A stretch of 64,000 bases of DNA from DTU013 sp964490975. Lineage in GTDB: Bacteria > Bacillota > Clostridia > Acetivibrionales > DTU013. This document shows, piece by piece, positions 1 through 9,030 of this stretch (its first letter is position 1; each line of letters begins with the position of its first letter). Both the position numbers and the translations under genes were made by a program. A model generated the notes under the pieces. It was given only the letters and a program-made list of their open reading frames with translations, made no database searches and was not told where the DNA came from. The stretch is from contig CAZBEQ010000015.1 in assembly GCA_964490975.1 (NCBI GenBank), forward strand, positions 6,178 to 70,177. Reading direction: 5' to 3'.

Positions 1-59
1 CCTCCGTCGCATTATAGTATGCGGAAGGTGTTTTTTTGGTTACACATGAAAAAAATTTC

Positions 60-530
60 TCACTCCTGCTTCCAGTTGAAATTTTTCAATATCTCTACAG
101 ACATATACCGTTTTAGGGCTGTTTCAGACTGCACATATGTATCCTCCAAAAAAAGCTTGTATAATGCATCATCTTCTATAAGGTACTTGCTGTCCAGCAA
201 ACGGTCGAGTATACTACTGATTTTTTTCTGGATCTCTCTGTCCTCAAGCACCTTCATATTCCTGTCCTTTGCTATGACAAGTCTGAGCAGCGAAGGTACC
301 CTGAGTGCAGGCGTTTCGTTCTGTTGCTCTATTCCAAGCAATTCATCGATATCTAAATCAAGCTCGTTTGCTATCCTTAGCATCAATTCCAGATTGGGAT
401 TTGTTTTTCTGCCATTTTCCAGCTGTGAAAGATATCCCGGTGAAATTCCTGCCCTTTTGGCAAAATCCACCAGCGATATTTTCAGTTCTTCCCTTCTGGC
501 CTTAATTATCTCACCTACTTTGATCTGCAA
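60..530 (-). CDS. XRE-family helix-turn-helix transcriptional regulator
   Basis: A 156-residue protein with an N-terminal XRE/Cro-type HTH domain over roughly residues 1-62. It carries the usual recognition-helix signature (AGISPGYLSQLENGR) followed by the LRIANELDLDIDELL helix. The remaining ~90 residues look helical and match no ligand domain I recognise, so the signal sensed is unknown. I prefer a TTG start at 530, eight bases after an AAGGGG ribosome site; the GTG at 539 lies inside that site. The gene is alone on the minus strand and divergent from the penicillin-binding protein gene, so control of that neighbour is possible but not shown. Confidence 0.85.
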   Translation of the reverse strand: MQIKVGEIIKARREELKISLVDFAKRAGISPGYLSQLENGRKTNPNLELMLRIANELDLDIDELLGIEQQNETPALRVPSLLRLVIAKDRNMKVLEDREIQKKISSILDRLLDSKYLIEDDALYKLFLEDTYVQSETALKRYMSVEILKNFNWKQE

Positions 531-686
531 AGAAAACACCCCTTATTTGATGCATTATTGACCGGTAGATACGTTTCACACGGCATAATATTATTGTATA
601 TAACAACTTGAAATAATACAACAAAATTGCTACACGACGATACTTCTAATCACATTAACACTTAAATATACGTGTTAGCTGTCTTT

Positions 687-715
687 TTGCAGCAATGGAT
701 TAAATGTGTTATAAT
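687..715 (+). promoter_or_regulatory. SigA-type promoter of the penicillin-binding protein gene
   Basis: TTGCAG (687-692) and TATAAT (710-715) are separated by 17 bases, about 100 bases upstream of the start at 819. Assigned from consensus match only. Confidence 0.55.
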
Positions 716-818
716 GTAAAGGCATTTTTAAAAGGGAACCATTGATTATAAGAAACAGTCTATAATTATTGGAAGCATACTATTTAGTATGAAACACTTA
801 ACCAGAGGGAGGACACAC

Positions 819-3410
819 ATGAAGTCCAGTAAAAAACCTGCTGACAGTACAGCAGTCAAAAAAACAAAAAAAGCAAAGAGACCTTCATTTATAAAAAAGT
901 TTATATTGACTTTTATCATTTGCCTTATAATATTTGTCCTTGCAATAGGCTTTGCTATGGCGGGTCTAGTTGGTGGAGCCGTCTATGGATACATAAAAAC
1001 CTCAACCCCTATCACGGAAGAGCAGCTTTTAGCAAAAGCCTCAAACAGGACTACTCTTATATATGACGCAAAGGGTAATATCATACAGAAGCTGACCGGC
1101 AGGGACAATATGGACAGTGAACCGATTACGGACAAGCAAGCTCCCAAGTACCTGAAAGATGCAATAATCGCCATAGAGGATGAACGGTTCAAGACGCACC
1201 CCGGAGTGGACATACAGGGTGTTATTAACGCAGGACTTGGATTTGTCAAAAGTATAGTTACAGGTGATAATTCAACCTCGCGCGGCGGCAGTACGATAAC
1301 ACAACAGGTCGTCAAGAATATCACGGGTGATGATACACGTTCTATCGAAAGAAAGGTGCAGGAAGGTTATGCTGCAATAATGCTGGAGAAGAAGCTTGAG
1401 AAGTGGCAGATACTTGAGCTGTATATGAACCTCGGGTACTGGGGTAATAGCTGCACAGGCGTTCAATCCGCTTCGAAAAAGTACTTTGGAAAACCTGTCA
1501 GCGAGCTCTCTTTGGCGCAATGCGCGCTTCTGGCCGGTATAACCAACAGCCCGGGCAAGTATAACCCATTTACAGAAAAAGGTCGTGAAAAAACAAAGGA
1601 GCGTCAGAAGATAATACTATCTTTGATGCTCAAGCAGGGCAAAATATCGCAGGCCGAATATGACCAGGCAATTAAAGAAGATCTGAAATTTGTTCCAAAA
1701 TCCAACTCGCAAAGGGTCGTAAGTGTACAAAGTTATTTCGTAGACCAGGTAATCGTAGATGTCAGGAAAGCATTAATGGAGCAGATGAATATATCCGCAA
1801 CGATGGCTAATTACATGATATACGGCGGCGGTCTTGAGATATATACGACAATGGACCCGAAAATCCAGACTGATATGGATTCTGTATTTCTGGATGACAA
1901 ATACTTCCCTCAGGTGAATGAAACGGCTAAAAGGCAGATGGAGCATTCGCAGGCCGCAATGGCGATAGTTGACGTACAAAACGGCCATATTAAAGCACTT
2001 TACGGCGGTTATGGCAAAAAAGAAGCAAGCAATACGCTAAACAGAGCCTCCTCCTCACTCATGAAGAGGCAGCCCGGTTCTACTGCCAAGCCTATAACAA
2101 CATATGCCCCAGCCATAGATATGAAAAAGATCACAGCTGCAACAGTAATTGATGACAAACCCGTATATATGTTGACAGGCAAGGATTCCGAACGTCCTTA
2201 CCCTACAAACTATGATAATAAGTATGACGGTCTGACAACAGTCCGCAATGGCTTGAAAAACTCGGTAAATGTTGTTGCTGCAACTATATGGAGAGATTAC
2301 CTGGGCGCCGACAACTCAATTGAGTATCTAAAGAAGGTAGGTATCAACAGGGAAAAAGAAAAATACATCTCGCTTGTCATGGGCGGATGGGAACAGGGAA
2401 TAAATCCGCTTCAGCTGGCAGCAGCCTATGTCCCCTTTGCACATGAAGGCCTTTACTATGAACCCACGACCTTTACCCTGGTTAAGGACAGTGACGGAGC
2501 TGAATTGATCAATAGAAAAGCTTCCAATTTCAATATAGCTTACAGCGAGCAAACAGCTTTCATAATGACTGATATGCTGCAGGAAGTAACAAAGGGACGT
2601 ACGTCCACATATCCTCATTCCGGAACAGCTGTAACTAACGTAAACGAGGAGATTATTGGCATGCCGATAGCTGCCAAAACAGGAACCACACAGAGCAATA
2701 TCGACAAGTGGCTGGTTGGTTATACGCCCTATTATTCCGCTGCTGTTTGGTATGGCTATGATAATTCGGGCTCTGAGCCCATAGAGGTAAAAAAAGAAGA
2801 GATGTACCAGGCCCATAAGATATTCTCCGCTGTTATGAAGAAAGTCCATGAGGACTTGCCAAAGAAAGAATTCAATGAAATGCCAAGCGATATAGTTAAA
2901 AAGACGATATGTATTTACTCTGGGAAAGTAGCAACAGATCTATGCAAACATGAGCCCAGAGGTAATGCAACAAAGGTCGAATACTTTATTAAAGGAACTG
3001 AACCTCGCGATGACGATCCATGTACTATTCATGTCGAAGCTCAGGTCTGTACCGAAAGTCAGGACACTTTAAAGCGCAATTTGCTTGCGGGTCCGTATTG
3101 TCCTGCCGAGAAAATTGTTTCAAAGGTATTCATACAGCGCGATCCTCCATATTTACCTGTAAAGCCAAATGAAACAGCGCCAAAGGACGTAATCTATGAG
3201 CTCCCTGCCGGGGAATTCTGTACAGTCCATGGGGCACCTCCTGTCACAGAGCTCCCGGGTATCGGTGATATGCTCGACTGGCTGCTTCCTGGCGGTGATG
3301 AAAATACTGATACCGACGGGTCAGCTACCGATAATGAAGGCGATCCGACAAATCCGGACAGTCCACAGGACAGTACTCACGATCTCGACAGTATAATACC
3401 GCTGGAATAG
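819..3410 (+). CDS. Class A penicillin-binding protein (PBP1A-like glycosyltransferase/transpeptidase)
   Basis: A bifunctional peptidoglycan synthase that polymerises lipid II and cross-links stem peptides outside the membrane. A lysine-rich cytoplasmic tail and one membrane helix come first. Next is a GT51 domain with the EDERF motif near residue 120 and the RGGSTITQQ motif. The transpeptidase domain has the SxxK box STAK (S421 in this numbering), SVN, and KTGTT near residue 620. The C-terminus adds several cysteines and an acidic Asp/Thr-rich tail. I chose the ATG at 819 because a strong GAGGGAGGA site precedes it; an in-frame ATG at 789 would add ten residues without a good site. The gene is monocistronic, with its own promoter and terminator. 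Confidence 0.95.
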   Translation: MKSSKKPADSTAVKKTKKAKRPSFIKKFILTFIICLIIFVLAIGFAMAGLVGGAVYGYIKTSTPITEEQLLAKASNRTTLIYDAKGNIIQKLTGRDNMDSEPITDKQAPKYLKDAIIAIEDERFKTHPGVDIQGVINAGLGFVKSIVTGDNSTSRGGSTITQQVVKNITGDDTRSIERKVQEGYAAIMLEKKLEKWQILELYMNLGYWGNSCTGVQSASKKYFGKPVSELSLAQCALLAGITNSPGKYNPFTEKGREKTKERQKIILSLMLKQGKISQAEYDQAIKEDLKFVPKSNSQRVVSVQSYFVDQVIVDVRKALMEQMNISATMANYMIYGGGLEIYTTMDPKIQTDMDSVFLDDKYFPQVNETAKRQMEHSQAAMAIVDVQNGHIKALYGGYGKKEASNTLNRASSSLMKRQPGSTAKPITTYAPAIDMKKITAATVIDDKPVYMLTGKDSERPYPTNYDNKYDGLTTVRNGLKNSVNVVAATIWRDYLGADNSIEYLKKVGINREKEKYISLVMGGWEQGINPLQLAAAYVPFAHEGLYYEPTTFTLVKDSDGAELINRKASNFNIAYSEQTAFIMTDMLQEVTKGRTSTYPHSGTAVTNVNEEIIGMPIAAKTGTTQSNIDKWLVGYTPYYSAAVWYGYDNSGSEPIEVKKEEMYQAHKIFSAVMKKVHEDLPKKEFNEMPSDIVKKTICIYSGKVATDLCKHEPRGNATKVEYFIKGTEPRDDDPCTIHVEAQVCTESQDTLKRNLLAGPYCPAEKIVSKVFIQRDPPYLPVKPNETAPKDVIYELPAGEFCTVHGAPPVTELPGIGDMLDWLLPGGDENTDTDGSATDNEGDPTNPDSPQDSTHDLDSIIPLE

Positions 3411-3428
3411 AGAGTTACAGAATAGTGA

Positions 3429-3459
3429 ACCACCGGCCTGGGCATGGCCGGTGGTTTTT
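3429..3459 (+). terminator. Intrinsic terminator of the PBP gene
   Basis: A perfect 10-bp stem (3429-3438 with 3446-3455) around a 7-nt loop, followed by a T run, 18 bases after the stop codon. Confidence 0.92.
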
Positions 3460-3477
3460 CTTTAGCGGGCATAACCC

Positions 3478-3752
3478 AGGTTCAGATTTGACCGTACTAC
3501 TCGTTTTTGCAATTATAGGACAAAATTGCAGGGCATTGCGAAGAAAAAGCCTTACTTTTAATCGGTTTATATATACAACAGGTCATTTTTTAGTGAAATT
3601 CCGTTCTAAAGTTACAATAATGAGTAGTGCGCTATTATATTTATTCAGGCAAAGAGGTACCACATATACTTGGATTTTAGTTGGATTTGACAGATCACAA
3701 CCATGTCGTATCAAAAGTACTTTTTTTACTTATCGCTGAAAGCTCTACGGAA
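3478..3752 (+). repeat. Dispersed ~280-bp element, copy A
   Basis: This intergenic stretch aligns over its whole length with 47041-47321 and, for its 3' half, with the reverse complement of 25795-25915. Well conserved blocks are the 23 bases at 3497-3519, the segment around 3648-3655 (CAGGCAAAG), the CACAACC near 3696 and the ATCGCTGAAAGC near the end. Arms 3496-3521 and 3603-3628 can pair at 23 of 26 positions. The element lies after the PBP terminator and points into the 3' end of proB. The reading frame through it (3425-3739) is not conserved in the other copies, so I do not treat it as coding. Confidence 0.8.
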
Positions 3753-3786
3753 CCCCTCGTCTAACGCAAGGTTCCACATACAACTA

Positions 3787-3813
3787 AACGCAGGGTTGAT
3801 TTGTCCCTGCGTT
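3787..3813 (-). terminator. Hairpin at the 3' end of proB
   Basis: A perfect 9-bp stem (3787-3795 with 3805-3813), about 40 bases past the proB stop. The T tract on the minus strand is weak, so termination is likely but not certain. Confidence 0.6.
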
Positions 3814-3851
3814 CTTGTTTAACCGACTATAATAATTCTATTATGCATTAC

Positions 3852-4673
3852 CTATTTGTTTTTACCAACAAAAAGCGTTCCTGTATCCTTACCCTCAATA
3901 ATAGACATAATGTTTACAGGATCTGATCCGTTTGCTAGTATCATATCGATAGAATTCTTATTTGCTATCCTGGCGGCTGTGAGCTTTGTTATCATTCCCC
4001 CGGTCCCCCGTCTTGTGCCTGCTCCGCCGGCGCATTGTTCTATTTCAGGAGTTATATCCCTGATAATGGGCAATTTCCTTGCATTGGGATTTTCATGCGG
4101 ATCGCCGTCATAGAAGCCGTCTATGTCCGACAGGATGACCAGCAGGTCAGCATTGACAAGAACAGCGACTATTGCAGAAAGTGTGTCATTATCACCGAAA
4201 ACCCTCTTTTCACCGTATTCGATTTCATCTATCGAAACAGAGTCGTTCTCATTAACAATAGGTACTATTCCATACTCGAGCAGAGTCTCAAAGGTGTTGA
4301 TGACGTTCTGCCTTGTGTGCTCTTCCTCTACTACATCACGAGTGAGCAGTATCTGTCCGACTGTATGCCCATATTCCGAGAAGAATTTGCTATATATATG
4401 CATAAGCTCGCATTGGCCGACTGCAGCTACTGCCTGCTTACCCCTGACTGTCTTCGGCTTCTCTTTTAGCTTTAGCTTTCCAACCCCTACACCGATAGCA
4501 CCTGATGAGACCAGCACTACTTCTCTATCCTGATTGAGCAGATCTGACAGTACCATTGCCAGCTTATCGATCCTTGAAAAATTTACCTTGCCATTCTCGT
4601 ATGTAAGCGTAGATGTCCCGACCTTTATAACTATTCTTTTTGCCTGCTTAAGTTTTTCTCTTTCACTTATCAT
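3852..4673 (-). CDS. proB: Glutamate 5-kinase, short form without PUA domain
   Basis: ATP-dependent phosphorylation of L-glutamate to gamma-glutamyl phosphate, the first step of proline synthesis. The 273-residue protein is an amino-acid-kinase domain with KVGTST near the N-terminus, the SSGAIGVG loop, the NENDSV segment and the GTGGM motif near the C-terminus. It ends where E. coli ProB (367 residues) would continue into a PUA domain, so this is the short form. The ATG at 4673 follows GAAGGAG at good spacing. The reading frame extends to 4733, but the added residues run into a repeat and are rejected. Its usual partner proA is not adjacent; it lies at 15484 in divergent orientation. Confidence 0.95.
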   Translation of the reverse strand: MISEREKLKQAKRIVIKVGTSTLTYENGKVNFSRIDKLAMVLSDLLNQDREVVLVSSGAIGVGVGKLKLKEKPKTVRGKQAVAAVGQCELMHIYSKFFSEYGHTVGQILLTRDVVEEEHTRQNVINTFETLLEYGIVPIVNENDSVSIDEIEYGEKRVFGDNDTLSAIVAVLVNADLLVILSDIDGFYDGDPHENPNARKLPIIRDITPEIEQCAGGAGTRRGTGGMITKLTAARIANKNSIDMILANGSDPVNIMSIIEGKDTGTLFVGKNK

Positions 4674-4689
4674 TTTTATATCTCCTTCG

Positions 4690-4882
4690 TGAATACCAGG
4701 TTGCCGGGGGACATACTTCCGTCCAACAGCCACACTTCAAGTTGCTTTAGCGTCAAAAGGGGACATTCTTCGTCCCTCGTAGCCATGCTCCATTTGCTTT
4801 AGCGTCAAAAGGGGACATTCTTCGGCCCCCGTAGCCGCGCTCCCTGTAGAAGTGTGTCCCCTTACCTATTATGTGTCCCCTT
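4690..4882. repeat. Tandem 52-bp units with GGGGACA/TGTCCCC palindromic ends
   Basis: Two nearly identical 52-bp units occupy 4742-4793 and 4794-4845, sharing TTGCTTTAGCGTCAAAAGG and then GGACATTCTTCG. A decayed third unit precedes them at about 4690-4741. Two reverse-oriented GTGTCCCCTTAC segments follow (about 4854-4882), so unit and tail form an imperfect inverted repeat. The same design occurs once at 34317-34375. REP-like intergenic palindromes are the closest known class. Confidence 0.75.
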
Positions 4883-4891
4883 ACCATTATA

Positions 4892-6523
4892 CTACGTTGC
4901 CTCCTCTGATTCCACCCCTGCTTTTGCCTCCTCCGACTCTGCTTTTTCTTCAGTTGGTGGGGCGCTTGTCAACTTCGGAGCGTGGCGATACTCTCCTGGC
5001 GATATCTCCATATACTTTTTGAAGAACCTTATAAAGCTCTGTTCATTATTGTAACCCAGCCTCAGTGCTATCTCCCTGACAGTCATACCTGTGCCCGTAA
5101 GCAGCTGCTTCGACTCATCGATCCTCATCCGGTTGATGTAATTTGTGATATTATCCCCGGTTTCATCCTTGAATACCTTCCTCATATGAGAGTAGCTAAT
5201 GCCCACATGTTCAGCTATGATATTTATATCAATATCTTTTTTATAATTGTTTCTTATATAATCGATTGCTATCTCGAAATAGGTCTTATTTTGTCTATGA
5301 TCACACTCAGGCAATATTTGTTCTCCGTTTTGCTTTTCTGGAGCCTTTACCTTTGTAGTTTTTTCGATTACAGCGCAAAGTCTTTCACCTTCCTTGACCA
5401 GAGCCTCAAAAGCATTTGACAGGATATCTGTTTCATTATCATTAGTATCATCGTCATTAATATATATCCCACTCTTATCCTTTATATCTTTGACCAGCTT
5501 TTTCAATGGTGCCGATATCCTCCTGGAAACAAAATAAGATATAACGATCCCTGCTATGATCATAACAAAACATAATATAAACGTTCTGATCATAACATTG
5601 TTCACTTTACCCATAAGCATATCCATGGGAAATACTCCTATATATATCCAGTCATTGAATCCTGCTTTGTAGTACGTAATCAATTGCCTCTCATTGCCTG
5701 AATCACTCACAATATAGCCTTCTGCATCTGTTCTCGCGAGAATATCATTTATATAGCCCTCTTCAAGCCTCTGCCCCACCTTGCCCTCATCAATATGAGT
5801 TATTATATCTTTATCAGTATTGACTACTATAATATAACCTTCGGTTAATACACTATTAGTGTTAATAAGGTCTCTGAGCTCATTTTCGCGCAGATTGAAG
5901 ACAATGGTCCCATCAACAGCAGTGGTATATGGTGTAAACATATAAAAAAAGGTTATTACCTTGTCTGAGCCGTTTATAGTTCTTGTAAGCATCCAGCCGG
6001 ACTTTGACTTGAATTCTCTGAATGCCAGATATTCATCGATCCAATCCCTGTCGTAAAAATCAGATAATCTTGATATGTTCTTATTGGATGAAATCACAAA
6101 GTCGGCATCTTCCGGGACAAGATATACAGAGTGTAGTATCATATTCGCATCGGTCAGGTTCTCAACCGAATCCTGGATCTGATAGAACAAGGTTATTCCA
6201 TCCTGGTTTTCAAGTATATCATCATAATTTTTGATATTGACCAATGAGTCCAGTTCGCCGTCGAGCGTTATCCTCAGTGCATCAAAATAAATATTTTCAA
6301 CAAGCATTTCTGTCATATTGCTTGCGACCTTTAGCTTGCCTATATATGATTTGCCAATTTCACTTTCAGAGTAGCGCATTAGTTCAAAGCTTAGTATTAT
6401 AACTATTATCAACATTGGAACAGATACAAGAATTGTTATTGACATAAAAAAATTAAAAAAAAGCGATTTCTTTTTCATTGAATCACCCATAGCTATAATA
6501 TCACATGTTTTCATAATATACAA
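4892..6523 (-). CDS. Membrane-bound AraC-family regulator (YesN/two-TM sensor type)
   Basis: A one-component sensor-regulator. A membrane helix at about residues 21-48 is followed by an extracytoplasmic sensing region (about 50-308, Cache-like by layout), a second helix (about 310-334) and a linker with the end of a HAMP-like segment. The C-terminus is an AraC HTH pair (about 414-512) ending in YNNEQSFIRFFKKYMEISPGEYR. Such proteins commonly sit beside LplA/LplB/LplC sugar transporters and are inferred to sense the transported oligosaccharide. The start is uncertain: ATGs at 6523, 6514, 6487 and 6478 all lack a strong ribosome site. A terminator at 6593-6614 separates it from the transporter genes, so it probably has its own promoter. 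Confidence 0.9.
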   Translation of the reverse strand: MYIMKTCDIIAMGDSMKKKSLFFNFFMSITILVSVPMLIIVIILSFELMRYSESEIGKSYIGKLKVASNMTEMLVENIYFDALRITLDGELDSLVNIKNYDDILENQDGITLFYQIQDSVENLTDANMILHSVYLVPEDADFVISSNKNISRLSDFYDRDWIDEYLAFREFKSKSGWMLTRTINGSDKVITFFYMFTPYTTAVDGTIVFNLRENELRDLINTNSVLTEGYIIVVNTDKDIITHIDEGKVGQRLEEGYINDILARTDAEGYIVSDSGNERQLITYYKAGFNDWIYIGVFPMDMLMGKVNNVMIRTFILCFVMIIAGIVISYFVSRRISAPLKKLVKDIKDKSGIYINDDDTNDNETDILSNAFEALVKEGERLCAVIEKTTKVKAPEKQNGEQILPECDHRQNKTYFEIAIDYIRNNYKKDIDINIIAEHVGISYSHMRKVFKDETGDNITNYINRMRIDESKQLLTGTGMTVREIALRLGYNNEQSFIRFFKKYMEISPGEYRHAPKLTSAPPTEEKAESEEAKAGVESEEAT

Positions 6524-6592
6524 TTAACAATACATACCGTTAATGTTGATATTTAATGTGGTCAATCCATTTCGTTCCCATAAAAATCAAAA

Positions 6593-6625
6593 ACCGGAGT
6601 GTTTCCACTCCGGTCTGTGAAAGCT
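6593..6625 (-). terminator. Intrinsic terminator of the transporter operon
   Basis: A perfect 9-bp GC-rich stem (6593-6601 with 6606-6614) and a tetraloop, followed on the minus strand by TTTTTGATTTTT. It lies just past the solute-binding protein stop. Confidence 0.92.
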
Positions 6626-6631
6626 CAGATA

Positions 6632-8428
6632 TTACTTATTCTTTTCCTTTGCCCAAGCAGCTATTCTCTGCTGAAGGACTTCCTTGCCGCCGATACTCAT
6701 CAATTCATTCTGCATCCTTGACCAGGTCTTGTCAAAGTCTTCAGGCTTACATGTAATAGTCTTAGCAAAGAATTCGTAGCCCTTTTCTCTAAGGGTGTTG
6801 GAATACTTGGCATCAGCATCACATGGTATTGAAAGCGTCGGTGCTACATAGCTATCTTTCAAGGCTGTGTTGTAGGACTTGATATAAAGACTTTCCATTC
6901 CGCCGTAAGCAAGGGAATTGATCTTTATGTTCTTCTGCTTGTCGCCTACATCGATTCCATTGATAATGTATGTGTAGTCTATATTATTAACTGAATTGAA
7001 CTGCTTTTCACCTGTCTTGACATTCTGGTATATCGGCAGCCCGTCCTTAATAACATGTCCTACACCCTTTTCACCGTACTGGAGGAAGAAGATAACATCC
7101 TTGTCAGCCATCCAGTTCAGATACTGTATTGCTTCATTGACTCTCTTTTCGCTGGTCTTAGGAACTATTATCCTAAGTCCCGCCTGGTCATAAACCTGTT
7201 TTGTAGTCTTTCCGTTTTTATCCTTGAAAGGATCTATCGGCTGTATGTCGAATCCTTTTATCTTTTCCTTCATTGTGGGCAGATAAGCTGCTCCGGTTCT
7301 CAACGGCATATCATAGTTCTGGATATAGCTGCCTACATAACCGTTTGAGTAATCACTTTCGAGGATCTTACCATCCTTGTCAAGCGGGAACTCTGTGCTC
7401 ATGAGACCTTCATTGTACATCTTGTTGAGGAAACGAACGCCTTCCTTGTAGCCGGGAGCAAGAATACGAAGATTGTCACCGCTTATGTATCTGGAGTATT
7501 CCGACTGGTCAGTTACGAAGCATTCGAGCAGATTAGTTGCTGTGTAAAGTATGTCATGTGTCACGCCGAAAGGAATGACTCTCTTGACATTGCCAGGATT
7601 CTTTTCCTTGAACTTCTTCATAGTATCATAAAACTCTTCAATGGTGGTAGGAGTCTTGAGGTTGAGTTTATCCAGCCAATCCTGCCTGATCCATGTGTTG
7701 AATCTGGCGTTGATGATCCTCTTAGCAGGAATAGACCACTGTTTTCCATAATACTTTCCGCGGCTAAGAACATCATCGCCGAGGAATGTCTTGAGGTCCT
7801 GGCCATATGTATTAAGAGCACTATCGAGCTGTGTAAGTCCGCTACTCTTATAATAGTTGAATACTGTGTTGACATCATAAGTAAGACATATATCCGGAGC
7901 CTGGTTGGATGCCATCCAAACGTTCAGCTTGTTGACTTCTTCCCATCTGGGTGCTGTTACGAATTTCAACTCTATATTAGGATACTTTTTGCCGAATTCT
8001 TTCTTTATCCAATCTGTCCAGTAGTTGTTATCTACAGCTGTACCGCCAACATTACCTCTGTCAAATATCTCGAGGGTCAACGTTACTTTTTCCTTCGCTT
8101 TGACTGTTACATTCAGCTTTGCAGTCAGCTTTTTATTGCTGTTGCTGGTAACAGTTATAACGGCCTTTCCAGCCTTCAGTGCTTTTATTGTTCCAGTTGC
8201 GTCTACAGAAACAGTGTTTTTGTCGCTGGTAGTAAAAGTAAGCAGTTTCTGTGTTGTTTTAGCTGGGGAGAAGATCACGTTCAGCTTCTGAGTGTCTCCA
8301 ACCATCAATGTCGCTGAAGTCTTGTCCAGTTTTATTCCTGTAACCTTGACTACCGAGATCGCAAAAGCTGACACAGTCATGCATAATACGATCAAAAGAC
8401 ATAATAACCTTGAAACGACCTTTTTCAT
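6632..8428 (-). CDS. Extracellular solute-binding protein with N-terminal Ig-like (BIG2) domain, LplA-like
   Basis: A family 1-type sugar-binding component of an ABC importer, 598 residues. The signal peptide (about 1-26) has no lipobox: the cleavage region reads AFA-ISVV and neither cysteine in the hydrophobic core is in lipobox context. Residues about 28-112 form a bacterial Ig-like BIG2 domain (VTGIKLDKTSATLMVGDTQ, later GTIKALKAGKAVITV). The rest is a two-lobed binding protein with WIRQDWLDKLNLKTP, typical of LplA-like proteins. ATG 8428 follows AGGAGGG. It is the last gene of a minus-strand operon with both permeases. The substrate is inferred as aldouronate from the nearby GH67 gene. 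Confidence 0.9.
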   Translation of the reverse strand: MKKVVSRLLCLLIVLCMTVSAFAISVVKVTGIKLDKTSATLMVGDTQKLNVIFSPAKTTQKLLTFTTSDKNTVSVDATGTIKALKAGKAVITVTSNSNKKLTAKLNVTVKAKEKVTLTLEIFDRGNVGGTAVDNNYWTDWIKKEFGKKYPNIELKFVTAPRWEEVNKLNVWMASNQAPDICLTYDVNTVFNYYKSSGLTQLDSALNTYGQDLKTFLGDDVLSRGKYYGKQWSIPAKRIINARFNTWIRQDWLDKLNLKTPTTIEEFYDTMKKFKEKNPGNVKRVIPFGVTHDILYTATNLLECFVTDQSEYSRYISGDNLRILAPGYKEGVRFLNKMYNEGLMSTEFPLDKDGKILESDYSNGYVGSYIQNYDMPLRTGAAYLPTMKEKIKGFDIQPIDPFKDKNGKTTKQVYDQAGLRIIVPKTSEKRVNEAIQYLNWMADKDVIFFLQYGEKGVGHVIKDGLPIYQNVKTGEKQFNSVNNIDYTYIINGIDVGDKQKNIKINSLAYGGMESLYIKSYNTALKDSYVAPTLSIPCDADAKYSNTLREKGYEFFAKTITCKPEDFDKTWSRMQNELMSIGGKEVLQQRIAAWAKEKNK

Positions 8429-8540
8429 ATACACCCTCCTGATTAAAATATTTTGGTAATAGAACCCTTGTAGAATGCTTTCCTTGACACCTCCCTAATA
8501 TTTTATTTGCCATAATATGGTTGCAAAAATTATTACCGGG

Positions 8541-8984
8541 TCATTTCTTCATGTAAGATACCATGCTATCCATATACGTCAGGACAAGATTCCCAGTCTC
8601 CTTGTCCACATATACTTCAGCAAAGTCACCTTCAGCAACCGTGACCTTAAGGATGCCATCACTCAATGCTGCCTCATATGCCCCATCATTATCTTCATAT
8701 TTATATTTATCGCCTTCCTTTGTGATATTCACAAAGAGACTCTCATCGTCTACACCAACCCAGCTGCCCTCAAATGCATCCGTGCTGACTTCCGTATCTG
8801 CCGACTCAGTTATCTGCTCTGATATTTCCTGCTCCACGACTTCAGGAGCAGCCGCAACAGGCTCCGCTGCAGTATTGTCTGCATCGCCGCTGTTACCGGT
8901 ATCACTGCCGCCTGAACAACCGGCTAGCAACGATAGTGTTAATAGAGAGATAATAAGTACTGTTGAAATAGTTCTGATTTTCAT
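8541..8984 (-). CDS. Small lipoprotein of unknown function in the sugar transporter operon
   Basis: 147 residues with a lipoprotein signal peptide and a clear lipobox (LLAGC, Cys about 22). An acidic Ser/Asp/Glu-rich linker follows (about 23-70), then a ~75-residue domain (EGSWVGVDDESLFVNITKEG onward) that looks like a small beta-sheet fold. The ATG follows AGAGGAGAATGG at good spacing. It lies between the LplC-like permease and the solute-binding protein, same strand. No family is recognised. Because the binding protein lacks its own lipid anchor, a helper role in the transporter is conceivable, but that is inference. Confidence 0.8.
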   Translation of the reverse strand: MKIRTISTVLIISLLTLSLLAGCSGGSDTGNSGDADNTAAEPVAAAPEVVEQEISEQITESADTEVSTDAFEGSWVGVDDESLFVNITKEGDKYKYEDNDGAYEAALSDGILKVTVAEGDFAEVYVDKETGNLVLTYMDSMVSYMKK

Positions 8985-9030
8985 AATCCATTCTCCTCTT
9001 TTCGCTTTGTTTAAATATGTATGAGTATTA

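Noticed and set aside
3425..3739. 104-residue plus-strand frame after the PBP gene
   Set aside because: It starts inside the terminator, spans repeat copy A, and copy B has no matching frame.
4674..4733. Longer proB start at 4733
   Set aside because: The extra residues come from repeat-derived sequence, and the ATG at 4673 has a proper GAAGGAG site.
4742..4845. Two 52-bp repeats as a possible CRISPR array
   Set aside because: The units are contiguous with no spacers, and no cas genes are present.
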